From Verrucomicrobiota bacterium (GTDB lineage: Bacteria > Verrucomicrobiota > Verrucomicrobiia > CAIQCK01): DNA of 64,000 nucleotides. How positions within the stretch are numbered: position 1 is the stretch's first letter; each line of letters starts with the position of its first letter. Both the position numbers and the translations under genes were made by a program. The notes under the pieces are model-generated. The model was given only the letters and a program-made list of their open reading frames with translations, was not told the DNA's origin and did no database searches. The DNA is taken from contig JACRQF010000019.1 in assembly GCA_016222825.1 (NCBI GenBank), positions 62,001 through 126,000 of the forward strand. Direction: 5' to 3'. Below are positions 26,708 through 35,705 of this stretch, in pieces.

Positions 26708-28756
26708 ATGAAACGACATCTCGCCGTCTGGAGCTTGAGTCTGACGCTCTGCGCCGCAAACGCCCAAGACCTCAACGTCCTCCCACCAACGCCGCCCACG
26801 CCGAAAGGCACCAACGCGCCGCTCGCGATGCTCGACGCCTATCTCAAGGCCGCCGCGTTCGCCGCGCTCGACAAACGCAAGGCCGACTATGAGAGGGTCA
26901 AGACGCCGGAGCAGATCGCCGCGTGGCAGCAGCAGCGGCGCGAGTTCTTCGAGCGGCAACTTGGCGGTTTCCCGAAGCGCACGCCGCTCAACGCGAAGGT
27001 CACCGGCACGATGGACGGCGGCGATTACCGCGTCGAGAAGGTCATCTTCGAGAGCGAGCCGAAGCACCACGTGACCGGCCTGCTCTACCTGCCGAAGACG
27101 CCGCCGCCCTACCCCGGCGTGATCGTGCCGTGCGGCCACAGCTCCAACGGCAAGGGAGCCGAGACCTACCAGCGCGCGAGCATCCTGCTCGCGAAGAACG
27201 GGCTGGCCGCGTTCTGCTACGACCCCATCGGCCAAGGCGAGCGCGCGCAGGTGCTCAAGCCCGACGGCAAGGCCGCGCTCGGCAGCACCACCGAGCACAC
27301 GCTCGTCGGCATCGGCTCGATTCTCGTTGGCCGCAACGTCGCCACCTACCGCATCTGGGACGGCATGAGGGCGATTGACTACCTCCAGAGCCGACCGGAG
27401 ATAGATCCCAAACGCATCGGCTGCACCGGCAACTCCGGCGGCGGCACGCTCACCAGTTACCTCATGGCGCTCGACGACCGCATCGTCGCCGCAGCGCCGT
27501 CGTGCTATCTCACGTCGTTCCGCAAGCTGCTGGAGAGGATCGGTGGCCAGGACGGCGAGCAAAACATCTTCGGCCAGATCGCGTTCGGCATGGAGCACGG
27601 CGACTACGTCATCGTGCGCGCGCCGAAACCGACGTTGATGTGCGTGGCGACGCGCGACATGTTCGACATCACCGGTTCGTGGGATTCGTTCCGCGAGGCC
27701 AAACGCATCTACGGCCGACTCGGCTTCGCCAACCACGTGGACATCGTCGAGGCGGACGAGCCGCACGGCTTCAGCACCCACCTTCGCGTCGGCGCGGTGC
27801 GTTGGATGCGCCGCTGGCTGCTGAAGAGCGACGACGACATCATCGAGCCGGATTTCCCGATCCGCAAAGACCCGGAGATCCAGTGCTCCGAGAAAGGCCA
27901 GGTCATGCTCATGCCCGGCGAGAAGTCGGTATTTGACCTGAACGTTGAGGCGGCGAAGAAACTCGTGGTCGAACGAAAGAAGCTCTGGGCCAAGACTCCG
28001 AATACCGAGGCGCTCGCAAAAGTGCGGGAAGTCGCCGGTGTGCGCCCGCTCGACAAACTGCGGCCGGCGAAGTGTCGCGCCGCCGGCAGCGTTGAACGCC
28101 AAGCCTATCGCATCGAGAAACTCGTGTTGGAGCCGGAGGCCGGCATCGTGCTGCCCGCGCTCGCATTCGTGCCGCCCAAGCCCGACGGCAACGCCTATCT
28201 CTATCTCCACGGACAAGGCAAGCAGACCGACGCCGCGCCGGGCGGGCCGATCGAGCAGTTCGTCAACCAAGGTCATCTCGTCCTTGCCGTGGACCTGCGC
28301 GGCCTCGGCGAAACGGTGGAGAAAGCGAGGAAATGGTATAGCGGGTCATTCGGTCCCGTGGCGGGCGACTTCTATCATTCCTACCTGCTCGGCCGATCGC
28401 TAGTCGGCATGTGGACGGAGGACGCGCTAGTCTGCGCGCGTTTCCTCGCCGGCTACGAAGCGAAAGGCACGCCGCGCAACGTCCATCTCGTCGGCGTCGG
28501 AGCGGCGGGCATCCCGGCGTTGCATGCGGCGGCGCTGGAGCCGCAATTGATTGCATCGCTGACACTGCGCCGGACCTTGGCGTCGTGGGCAAGCGTTCTC
28601 CGCGAGCCGGCGGCGAAAGACCAGTTGATCACAACCGTCCACGGCGCGCTGAAGGTCTATGACCTGCCCGACCTCATCACGGCGTTCGGCAAGGACAAAG
28701 TCACCATCGAGGAACCAACCAAGGCTGATGGCACCGCCATCGCGAGCACAAAATGA
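26708..28756 (+). CDS. Exported tandem alpha/beta hydrolase (acetylxylan esterase-like)
   Basis: A 682-residue secreted protein with signal peptide MKRHLAVWSLSLTLCAANAQ. The first half is an alpha/beta hydrolase with the oxyanion region YPGVIVPCGHSSNGKG and nucleophile Ser243 in CTGNSGGGTLTSY. The later DEPHGFS (around residue 355) is the likely His of the triad. The second half again looks like the fold (AYLYLHGQGKQTDAAPGG, LVLAVDLRGLGET), but the expected nucleophile elbow reads GVGAAG with no serine, so it is probably inactive. The AAGGAGA ribosome binding site supports the start. It overlaps the ceramidase gene by ATGA, and a second single-domain hydrolase follows; together they look like a secreted deacylation cluster. 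Confidence 0.82.
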   Translation: MKRHLAVWSLSLTLCAANAQDLNVLPPTPPTPKGTNAPLAMLDAYLKAAAFAALDKRKADYERVKTPEQIAAWQQQRREFFERQLGGFPKRTPLNAKVTGTMDGGDYRVEKVIFESEPKHHVTGLLYLPKTPPPYPGVIVPCGHSSNGKGAETYQRASILLAKNGLAAFCYDPIGQGERAQVLKPDGKAALGSTTEHTLVGIGSILVGRNVATYRIWDGMRAIDYLQSRPEIDPKRIGCTGNSGGGTLTSYLMALDDRIVAAAPSCYLTSFRKLLERIGGQDGEQNIFGQIAFGMEHGDYVIVRAPKPTLMCVATRDMFDITGSWDSFREAKRIYGRLGFANHVDIVEADEPHGFSTHLRVGAVRWMRRWLLKSDDDIIEPDFPIRKDPEIQCSEKGQVMLMPGEKSVFDLNVEAAKKLVVERKKLWAKTPNTEALAKVREVAGVRPLDKLRPAKCRAAGSVERQAYRIEKLVLEPEAGIVLPALAFVPPKPDGNAYLYLHGQGKQTDAAPGGPIEQFVNQGHLVLAVDLRGLGETVEKARKWYSGSFGPVAGDFYHSYLLGRSLVGMWTEDALVCARFLAGYEAKGTPRNVHLVGVGAAGIPALHAAALEPQLIASLTLRRTLASWASVLREPAAKDQLITTVHGALKVYDLPDLITAFGKDKVTIEEPTKADGTAIASTK

Positions 28757-30051
28757 ACACTGCAAGATTCATCTCATTGCTGACGGTCGGTTTGGCGCTC
28801 TGCGCGAACCAAGGTTTCGCCGCTACCGTCGAAACCAACTACCTCTGGAAAGCGGGTGTCGCGTCCGCCGTCATCACGCCGCAGACGAACATGTGGATGT
28901 CCGGCTACGCAGCGCGCAAATCGCCCTCACACGGCACGGCGCAGGATCTGTTTGCCAAAGCGCTCGCGCTGGAGGACGAGAAGGGCAAGCGGTTGGTGAT
29001 CGTCACGATGGACATCATCGGCGTGCGGCCGTGGCTGCGGCAGTTAGTGGAGAAGCACGCCGCCGAACGCCACAAGCTGCCGCCGGAATGCTTGGTGATG
29101 AACGCGTCGCACACGCATTGCGGACCGGAGTATCGCGAGATCAAGGAAGGCGAGAAGACCGCCGGCCATTACACGGCGTTCCTTCAGGAGCGGCTCGCGC
29201 GCATCGTGGACGAAGCGATCAGCAAGCTCGCCCCCGCGCGGCTCAGCCAGGCCCACGCGCGATGCGGTTTCGCGATGAATCGGCGGCTCAACTACGCGCT
29301 CCCGAAGACCGACCCAAACTCCAAACGAGCGCCGAACCCCGACGGCCCGGTGGACCACAACGTGCCGGTGTTGATGGTGCAATCGCCCGGCACGAACCTC
29401 TGCGCCGTGCTGTTCAGCTACGCGTGCCACAACACCACGCTCAGTTCGACCTCGATGACCAATAACGTGCCGCGCTACGAGTTCAACGGCGATTACGCCG
29501 GCTTCGCGCAGGAGACGCTGCAAGCCGGGCGACCCGGCCTGACTGCGATGTTCATGGAAGGTTGCGGTGCCGACCAGAATCCCTATCCGCGGCATTACAT
29601 GATTCCCTACGTGAAACCGCTGGAGTTCGCGCAACAACACGGCCGCACGCTGGCCTTCGCGGTCGAGGCTGCGATGGCGGCGCATGTGCGGCCGGTGCGC
29701 GGGCCGATTCGCGGCGCGCTCGAATACGTCACGTTGGAGCGCGAACAGAAGGACCCGAAGAAGCCCGTCCCGTCCCGCAACTATCCGGTGCAGGTCATCC
29801 GCCTCGGCGACGACTTGACGATGGTGACGCTCGGCGCGGAGGTCGTGGTGGACTACTCGCTGCGGTTGAAACGCGAGCTGGCCGGCAAGGCGGTCGTGTG
29901 GGTCGCGGGCTACTCGAACGACTACGGCGGCTACATCCCCAGCCTGCGCGTGTTGAAGGAAGGCGGCTACGAAGCGCCCGACTACAAGCCCGATATCGAG
30001 GAGCGCATCGTCGGCAAAGTCCGAGAACTGCACGAGCGCCTGAACCGCTGA
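28753..30051 (+). CDS. Exported neutral/alkaline ceramidase-like protein
   Basis: A 432-residue secreted protein with signal peptide MNTARFISLLTVGLALCANQ, cleaved near GFA. The domain matches the neutral/alkaline non-lysosomal ceramidase family: an N-terminal KAGVASAVITPQTNMWMSGY, the metal-site motif NASHTHCGPE, and FSYACHNTTL later on. The family hydrolyses N-acyl bonds of ceramide in known members, but bacterial relatives without confirmed substrate are common, so the substrate is open. It is translationally coupled to the tandem hydrolase (ATGA), and 7 bp separate it from the next hydrolase. Confidence 0.85.
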   Translation: MNTARFISLLTVGLALCANQGFAATVETNYLWKAGVASAVITPQTNMWMSGYAARKSPSHGTAQDLFAKALALEDEKGKRLVIVTMDIIGVRPWLRQLVEKHAAERHKLPPECLVMNASHTHCGPEYREIKEGEKTAGHYTAFLQERLARIVDEAISKLAPARLSQAHARCGFAMNRRLNYALPKTDPNSKRAPNPDGPVDHNVPVLMVQSPGTNLCAVLFSYACHNTTLSSTSMTNNVPRYEFNGDYAGFAQETLQAGRPGLTAMFMEGCGADQNPYPRHYMIPYVKPLEFAQQHGRTLAFAVEAAMAAHVRPVRGPIRGALEYVTLEREQKDPKKPVPSRNYPVQVIRLGDDLTMVTLGAEVVVDYSLRLKRELAGKAVVWVAGYSNDYGGYIPSLRVLKEGGYEAPDYKPDIEERIVGKVRELHERLNR

Positions 30052-30058
30052 GGGCTTC

Positions 30059-31159
30059 ATGAACACGCAACATTGCGCGCTCCTGACAAGTTTGCTCATC
30101 CTGACGGCGGTTGGCTCGGCCGCAGAGTCAAACCAACCACCGCGACTCGACCGCAGCAATCTACTGACCTACCGCGACGCGCGCGGCGAGGTCGCCCCGG
30201 TCAAAACCATCGCCGACTGGCAGAAGCGCCGCGCAAGCATCCTGGCGGCAATGCAGGAAATCATGGGGCCGCTGCCCGGCAAGGCGAAGCGGTGCCCGCT
30301 CGACATGGAAGTAAAAGAGGAAACCGACTGCGGCACCTACGTCCGGCGGCTCATCACCTACGCTTCCGAACCCGGCGGCCGAGTGCCCGCTTATCTCCTC
30401 ATTCCGCATTCCGCAACCCGCACTCCGCAATCCAAAGTTCCCGCCGTCCTCTGCCTCCATCCGACCAGCGCTGACCTCGGCCACAAAGTCGTCGTCGGCC
30501 TCGGCGGCAAGCCGCACCGCCAATACGCGCAGGAACTGGCCGAGCGCGGCTTCGTCACGCTCGCGCCGTCGTATCCGTTGCTGGCGAACTACCAGCCCGA
30601 CCTCAAAGCGCTCGGCTGGCAGAGCGGCACGTTGAAGGCCGTCTGGGACAACATCCGCGGCCTCGACCTGCTGGAGTCGTTGCCATTCGTGAAGCGCGGC
30701 GGCTTCGGCGTCATCGGCCACTCGCTCGGCGGGCACAACTCGGTTTACACCGCCGTCTTCGACTCGCGCATCAAGGTCATCGTGTCGAGCTGCGGGCTGG
30801 ACTCCTACCTCGACTACTACGGCGGCGACCCGAAGGTGTGGCAGCCGGAGAAAGGCTGGTGCCAGACGCGCTACATGCTGAAGCTGGCGAACTACGCAGG
30901 CCGGCTGGCGGAGATTCCGTTCGACTTCCACGAGATGGTCGGCGCGCTCGCGCCACGGGTCTGTTTCATCAACGCGCCGCTGAAGGACTCGAACTTCAAG
31001 TGGCAAAGCGTGGACCGCGTCGTCGCGGCGGCGGCGAAGGTTTACGAGCTGTTCGGCAAGCCCGCCAACCTCCTCGTCGAGCATCCCGACTGTGACCACG
31101 ATTTCCCCGACGCGATGCGCGAGAAGGCGTATCGGTTGTTTGAGGAGAACCTGAAGTAA
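30059..31159 (+). CDS. Exported alpha/beta hydrolase
   Basis: A 366-residue secreted hydrolase with signal peptide MNTQHCALLTSLLILTAVGS. The fold is clear: oxyanion-side AVLCLHPTSADLGH, nucleophile Ser in VIGHSLGGHNS, and the triad His in VEHPDCDHDFPDAM. It resembles acetylxylan esterase/dienelactone hydrolase type enzymes. Around residues 115-126 the sequence PHSATRTPQSK is encoded by a 7-bp tandem repeat (30401-30435), which looks like an in-frame insertion into a surface loop. It is the third gene of a + strand run of exported hydrolases. Confidence 0.83.
   Translation: MNTQHCALLTSLLILTAVGSAAESNQPPRLDRSNLLTYRDARGEVAPVKTIADWQKRRASILAAMQEIMGPLPGKAKRCPLDMEVKEETDCGTYVRRLITYASEPGGRVPAYLLIPHSATRTPQSKVPAVLCLHPTSADLGHKVVVGLGGKPHRQYAQELAERGFVTLAPSYPLLANYQPDLKALGWQSGTLKAVWDNIRGLDLLESLPFVKRGGFGVIGHSLGGHNSVYTAVFDSRIKVIVSSCGLDSYLDYYGGDPKVWQPEKGWCQTRYMLKLANYAGRLAEIPFDFHEMVGALAPRVCFINAPLKDSNFKWQSVDRVVAAAAKVYELFGKPANLLVEHPDCDHDFPDAMREKAYRLFEENLK
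30401..30435. repeat. 7-bp tandem repeat inside a hydrolase gene
   Basis: Five consecutive heptamers: ATTCCGC, ATTCCGC, AACCCGC, ACTCCGC, AATCCAA. They are in frame and encode IPHSATRTPQS in a region that precedes the oxyanion strand of the hydrolase. Period and style match the array between trpC and trpF, though the heptamer differs. Confidence 0.75.
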
Positions 31160-31238
31160 GCCTTCACCGACAGGCGAGCGGCCCGTTTTCGCCACTTGAC
31201 GCGCCTGCCGGAAATCGGAACACTCCGTGCACCCAACT

Positions 31239-32615
31239 ATGCGCCACAAACTATCCTTCCTTGTTCTCGTCCTCTCGTTCGTCACCGTCCTTGCCGCGCC
31301 GCCGCTGGAAACGAAGCCGAGCGATCCGTTCTTCGCCAAGTTCGAGCCGGTCAAGGCTCCTGCCACGACCGGACTGTTGCTGAAGCCTGGCGACCGGCTC
31401 GCCATCTGCGGCGACTCGATCACCGAGCAGAAGATGTATTCGCGAATCATGGAAACCTACCTGACCGTCTGCGTGCCACAGCTTGGCGTCACGGTGCGCC
31501 AATATGGCTGGAGCGGCGAGCGCGCGCCGGGCTTCCTCGCTCGCATGACCAACGACTGTCTCCGTTTCTCGCCGACCATCGCCACGACCTGTTACGGCAT
31601 GAATGATCATGAGTATCGTCCCTACGAAGATCGCATCGGCAACACCTACTGCGAGAAGACCACCGCCATCGTGCAGTCGTTCAAGCAGGCCGGCGCGCGC
31701 GTCGTGCTCGGCTCGCCCGGCTGCGTCGGCAAGATGCCGCATTGGGTCAAGACCGCCAGCGGCACGGTGGAGGACCTGAACCTCAGCCTCTGCAAGCTCC
31801 GCAACATGGACATCGAGATCGCCGCGAAGGAGCAGGTCGCCTTCGCCGACGTCTTCTGGCCGATGTTCACCGCCGGCTTCGAGGCGCGGCAGAAATACGC
31901 CCCCGACTACGCCATCGCCGGCAAGGACGGCGTGCATCCCGGCTGGGCGGGCCAGCTCGTGATGGCCTACGCATACCTCAAAGCGATGGGCCTCGATGGC
32001 AACATCGGCACGTTCACCGTGGACCTCGCCAGCGGCAAAGCCACCGTTACCGCTGGGCACAAGGTCGTTTCCAGCAAAGCAGGCGAGATCACGCTGGAAA
32101 GCCGCCGCTATCCGTTCTGCGCCGCCGGCGACGAGAAGAGCGACGGCAGCATCCGCTCGGCAATGACGCTCATCCCGTTCAACCAGACCCTGAATCGCCT
32201 GACTCTCGCCGGCAAGAACGGCAAAGCGAAAAGCTACAAGGTGACATGGGGCACCGAGACGCGGACCTATTCCACCGAACAACTCGCACGCGGCGTGAAC
32301 CTCGCCGCCGACTTCGCGGTAAATCCGTTTTCCGACGCCTTCAAAAAAGTGGACGACGCCGTGCTGGCAAAGCAGAGCTACGAGACCAAGCAGGTGAAGC
32401 AAATCTTCAACGACCTGATGAAGGGCAAGTTCAAGACCGCCGCCGACATCAAGGATCCGGAGATCAAGGAACTCTTCGCCCTGCGCGACGCCGCCGGCAA
32501 GCTCGACCGCGAGGCAATCGTGAAGGCCACCGAAGCCAAGCGCGCCCCGCTCGCCGCCGCCATCAAGGCCGCCTTCGTGCCGGTGACGCACACGATCAAG
32601 ATCGCCGCTGAATGA
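31239..32615 (+). CDS. Exported SGNH/GDSL hydrolase
   Basis: A 458-residue secreted protein with signal peptide MRHKLSFLVLVLSFVTVLAA. Block I of the SGNH family is RLAICGDSITEQ with the catalytic Ser. The Gly block is QYGWSGERAPG, the Asn block is TCYGMNDHEY, and the Asp/His block is KDGVHPGWAGQLVMAY. The remaining 200 residues (from about GLDGNIGTFTV) form an extra C-terminal region with no recognised motif. A GTG at 31227 is an alternative start four codons upstream. A TTGACG box lies at 31196 in the short upstream gap. Likely a carbohydrate or lipid esterase. Confidence 0.87.
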   Translation: MRHKLSFLVLVLSFVTVLAAPPLETKPSDPFFAKFEPVKAPATTGLLLKPGDRLAICGDSITEQKMYSRIMETYLTVCVPQLGVTVRQYGWSGERAPGFLARMTNDCLRFSPTIATTCYGMNDHEYRPYEDRIGNTYCEKTTAIVQSFKQAGARVVLGSPGCVGKMPHWVKTASGTVEDLNLSLCKLRNMDIEIAAKEQVAFADVFWPMFTAGFEARQKYAPDYAIAGKDGVHPGWAGQLVMAYAYLKAMGLDGNIGTFTVDLASGKATVTAGHKVVSSKAGEITLESRRYPFCAAGDEKSDGSIRSAMTLIPFNQTLNRLTLAGKNGKAKSYKVTWGTETRTYSTEQLARGVNLAADFAVNPFSDAFKKVDDAVLAKQSYETKQVKQIFNDLMKGKFKTAADIKDPEIKELFALRDAAGKLDREAIVKATEAKRAPLAAAIKAAFVPVTHTIKIAAE

Positions 32616-32626
32616 AGCGAGTATGA

Positions 32627-32640
32627 GGGGAGGAATGGGA
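32627..32640. repeat. 14-bp direct repeat, copy 1, flanking the four-helix-bundle pseudogene
   Basis: GGGGAGGAATGGGA occurs here and, identically, at 33240-33253. The two copies bracket the pseudogene at 32670-33245. They could be a target-site duplication or units of a local repeat. Confidence 0.6.
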
Positions 32641-32669
32641 GTAAGGCGAGTGATGGCCGGGTTGGCGGC

Positions 32670-33245
32670 TCACGGCTGACCACTCTGTTGGCGGCTGCGG
32701 TAGGAGAGACGGGCGCGGGGCATGCGCTCGCGCAGGCCGCCTTCTTTGAAAAAATCCGGCTCCAGACGGTCGAGTTGCCGGTCAATGAGATAGTTGGCCT
32801 GGTGGATGAGACAGAGGGCGATGTTGGCGATGGTCTCCGGCGGGCGCGTCTCGACAAACTCACGATAAAGCTCATAGGTCTGCGGAACCTTGCGGCCGAG
32901 CCGGCGGACGTAGAGGGCCTCGCGGGAGTTCTTGTCCCACTCGCGGTGTTCGCGGACGCGGAGATCATCGCGATAGTCGTCGAGAAGTTCTTCGAGGCTG
33001 GCGCGAGCGATGCTGGTGAGTTTGATCTCGGTCTCTTTGGAAGTGCGGGCGGCCTTGCTGCCTTAGAGGAGGTTCTTTTTGCCGGAGCGGGCGGCTTGGA
33101 TCATCTGGTCTATGGTGCGGTCGCCCTTGAGGAAGAACTTGTGGGCGAAGCGGAAGGTGATGTCGAAGACGACCTCGGCCTTGTGGAAGGAGTGAAGGGT
33201 CTGGTAATCGCCGCGCGGGGGAATGATGCGTTCGGGGCTGGGGAG
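32670..33245 (-). pseudogene. Remnant of a four-helix-bundle-suffix protein gene
   Basis: Reading the minus strand gives IIPPRGDYQTLHSFHKAEVV, then DITFRFAHKFFLKGDRTIDQ and MIQAARSGKKNLL, an in-frame TAA (33065-33063), and then GSKAARTSKETEIKLTSIAR and EHREWDKNSREALYVRRLGR to a final stop at 32670. This is the dispersed four-helix-bundle-suffix family, related to the proteins encoded in 23S rRNA intervening sequences. In intact members the residue at the stop is normally Glu (NLLEGS), so GAA to TAA would explain it. No start codon follows the stop just upstream, so the 5' end is also degraded. Clearly non-functional. Confidence 0.8.
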
Positions 33246-33253
33246 GAATGGGA
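33240..33253. repeat. 14-bp direct repeat, copy 2
   Basis: An exact second copy of GGGGAGGAATGGGA (first copy 32627-32640), lying at the 5' side of the four-helix-bundle pseudogene. Confidence 0.6.
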
Positions 33254-33422
33254 ATCAGGGGAAAGATGAGAACCGTTCCCTGCATTCTTCTTATTCCTCG
33301 CATTCGTCCCATCGGTTTTCACGAGCGCAGTCTACGCTGATACCACGCGAAATACACGCGTGAAGTCAGACCCCGGCTTGGAGCTTGCCGTTTCACGGCG
33401 TTTTGGCATCATCCGCGCCACC

Positions 33423-35687
33423 ATGAACCAGATGAAACGAAGCATGTTCGCCCTCCTGCTCGCCACTACCCTTCCCGTCGCCGCCCAGCAAGTCCTTGTC
33501 GAAGCCGAGAGTTTCAAGGACCACGGCGGTTGGTCGCTCGACACGCAGTTTGTGGAAATCATGGGGTCGCCGTATCTGCTCGCGCACGGCCTCGGCGAGC
33601 CGGTGAAGGACGCGACGACGACGGTGACTCTGCCTGGGACGGGCACCTACAAGGTTTTCGTTCGCACGAAGGATTGGGTGGCGCGTTGGAAAGCGCCGGG
33701 CACGCCGGGGAAGTTCCAGGTGCTGGTGAACGGCAAGCCGCTGGCGGAAACATTCGGCACGAAGGGCGCGGATTGGTTTTGGCAGGACGGCGGCACGGTG
33801 GAAATCACGAACCCGGAGGCGACGGTCGCGCTGCACGATCTCACCGGTTTCGCGGGACGCTGCGATGCGATTCTGTTCACCAAAGATTCGTCGGCGAAGC
33901 CGCCGAAGGATCTCAAGGCGATGGCGGCGTGGCGCAAGAAGCTGCTCGGTCTGTCGGAGAAGCCGCTGGACGCCGGCGCGTTCGATCTCGTCGTGATCGG
34001 CGGCGGCTACGGCGGCCTTGGCGCGGCGGTCTCCGGCGCGCGGATGGGCTGCAAGGTCGCGCTCATCCAGGACCGCCCGGTGCTCGGCGGTAACGGCAGC
34101 GCCGAGATTCGCGTCTGGCCGCAGGGGCGCACGCGCACCGGCCTCTATCCGCGCCTCGGCGAGATCATCGAGGAACTCGCCGACCGGCCGAAGGAATCGC
34201 CCGGCACGACGCAGGAGTTCGACGACGCCAAGCGCGAGGCCGCTGTGCGCGCCGAGAAGAACATTTCGCTATTCCTCAATCATCGCGGCGCAGCGGTGGA
34301 GATAGACGGCAAGCGCATCGCGGCCGTCGTGGCGACGGACATGCGCACCGGCCAGGAGCGGCGGTTCAAGGCGAAGCTGGTTGTTGATGGCACCGGCCAC
34401 GGAACCATCGGCGTGCTGGCTGGCGCGGACCACACGATCATGGAGAAGGGCCACATGGGCATGAGCAACATGTGGCGGTTCAAACAAGCCGACTCGCCGC
34501 AATCGTTCCCCGATGTCCCGTGGGCGTTGCCGCTGGCGATGGAGGATTTTCCCTATCCGAAGAAGGGCGTAGGGCCGTGGTTCTGGGAAACCGGGTTCGA
34601 CAAGCATCCGATCCACGACCTCGAATACATGCGCGACTGGAACTTCCGCGCAGTCTATGGCGCGTGGAACGCGATGAAGAACGGCGGCGGCAAGGCCGAG
34701 CACGCCAACGCAAAGCTGGAGTGGCTCGCTTACATCGGCGGCCCGCGCGAGTCGCGGCAGTTGCTCGGCGACGTGGTGCTCACGCGCGACGACGTGGCCA
34801 ACAAGAAGGAGTTTCCCGACGGTTGCGTGCCGACGACGTGGAGCATTGACCTGCACTATCCGGAAGAGCGCTACGCCAAGAAGTTTCCCAACGACCCGTT
34901 CATCTCACGCGCGGCGTTCGACCGTTCCGTGGATTCCAAGAAAGGCTACCCGGTCCCCTACCGCTGCTTTTACTCGCGCAACATCGAGAATCTCTTCATG
35001 GCCGGCCGCAATGTCAGCGTCACGCACGAGGCTCTTGGCACCATCCGCGTAATGAAGACCGGCGGCATGATGGGCGAGGTCGTCGGCAAGGCCGCCTCCG
35101 TCTGCCTCCGCCACAACTGCACGCCGCGCGACGTGTTCCATTCCTATCTCGATGAACTCAAGGGGCTGATGAACCAGCGCGGTTGGACCCGCCGCGACAC
35201 CGTGGACGGCAGGTTCTACGATCCTCCGGGCGCGCCGGATTTCCTGCCTTCTGACATGAAATACTTCAACCCCGCCAAACTGCCGGGGATCGTGGTTGAC
35301 GACGACAAGGCCGAATTGATTGGCACGTGGCAGGAAGGCACCGGCCTGATGAACTTCATCGGCACCTCCTACACCTACCACAGTCCGAAAGGCAAAGCCT
35401 TGGCCCGGTTCAAGTTCACCGTGCCCAAGACCGGCCGCTACGAAGTCCGCTTCGCCTACCAGCCCCACGAAAACCGCGCGTCCAACGCCGCCGTGACCGT
35501 CCGTAGCGCCGATGGCGAGAAGCTCATTCGCGTCAACGAGCGCGTCGCCCCGACGATCGAGCCGACGTTCATCTCGCTCGGCGTCTTCCAGTTCGACGCG
35601 GCGCAAGCCGGCGTTGTCGAGGTCACCAACGACAAGGCCAACGGCAACGTCGCCATAGACGCGATTCAGGTTCTGCCGGCGAAGTAA
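33423..35687 (+). CDS. Exported FAD-dependent oxidoreductase with two accessory beta domains
   Basis: A 754-residue secreted protein with signal peptide MNQMKRSMFALLLATTLPVA. Residues about 22-150 form a beta-rich domain opening with QVLVEAESFKDHGGW, as in carbohydrate-binding-like domains. An FAD-binding Rossmann core follows: DLVVIGGGYGGLGAAVSGAR, then LVVDGTGHGTIGVLAGAD and a late NLFMAGRNVSVTHEALGTIR. From about residue 635 a golvesin/xanthan-lyase-type C-terminal domain is seen (IGTWQEGTGLMNFIGTSYTY, then GRYEVRFAYQPHENRASNAA). The ATG 33423 start is chosen for its signal peptide. Such proteins are frequent in Verrucomicrobia and presumably act on polysaccharide-derived substrates; the actual reaction is unknown. 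Confidence 0.84.
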   Translation: MNQMKRSMFALLLATTLPVAAQQVLVEAESFKDHGGWSLDTQFVEIMGSPYLLAHGLGEPVKDATTTVTLPGTGTYKVFVRTKDWVARWKAPGTPGKFQVLVNGKPLAETFGTKGADWFWQDGGTVEITNPEATVALHDLTGFAGRCDAILFTKDSSAKPPKDLKAMAAWRKKLLGLSEKPLDAGAFDLVVIGGGYGGLGAAVSGARMGCKVALIQDRPVLGGNGSAEIRVWPQGRTRTGLYPRLGEIIEELADRPKESPGTTQEFDDAKREAAVRAEKNISLFLNHRGAAVEIDGKRIAAVVATDMRTGQERRFKAKLVVDGTGHGTIGVLAGADHTIMEKGHMGMSNMWRFKQADSPQSFPDVPWALPLAMEDFPYPKKGVGPWFWETGFDKHPIHDLEYMRDWNFRAVYGAWNAMKNGGGKAEHANAKLEWLAYIGGPRESRQLLGDVVLTRDDVANKKEFPDGCVPTTWSIDLHYPEERYAKKFPNDPFISRAAFDRSVDSKKGYPVPYRCFYSRNIENLFMAGRNVSVTHEALGTIRVMKTGGMMGEVVGKAASVCLRHNCTPRDVFHSYLDELKGLMNQRGWTRRDTVDGRFYDPPGAPDFLPSDMKYFNPAKLPGIVVDDDKAELIGTWQEGTGLMNFIGTSYTYHSPKGKALARFKFTVPKTGRYEVRFAYQPHENRASNAAVTVRSADGEKLIRVNERVAPTIEPTFISLGVFQFDAAQAGVVEVTNDKANGNVAIDAIQVLPAK

Positions 35688-35705
35688 CGCGACTGGCGGC
35701 ACGGC

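Noticed and set aside
30059-31159. Possible CRISPR-like array because of repeats at 30401
   Set aside because: The 7-bp units are contiguous without spacers, and no CRISPR repeat or cas gene is present in the window.
32688-33269. 193-codon plus-strand frame downstream of the SGNH hydrolase
   Set aside because: It is the antisense of the four-helix-bundle remnant; the minus strand gives recognisable family sequence.
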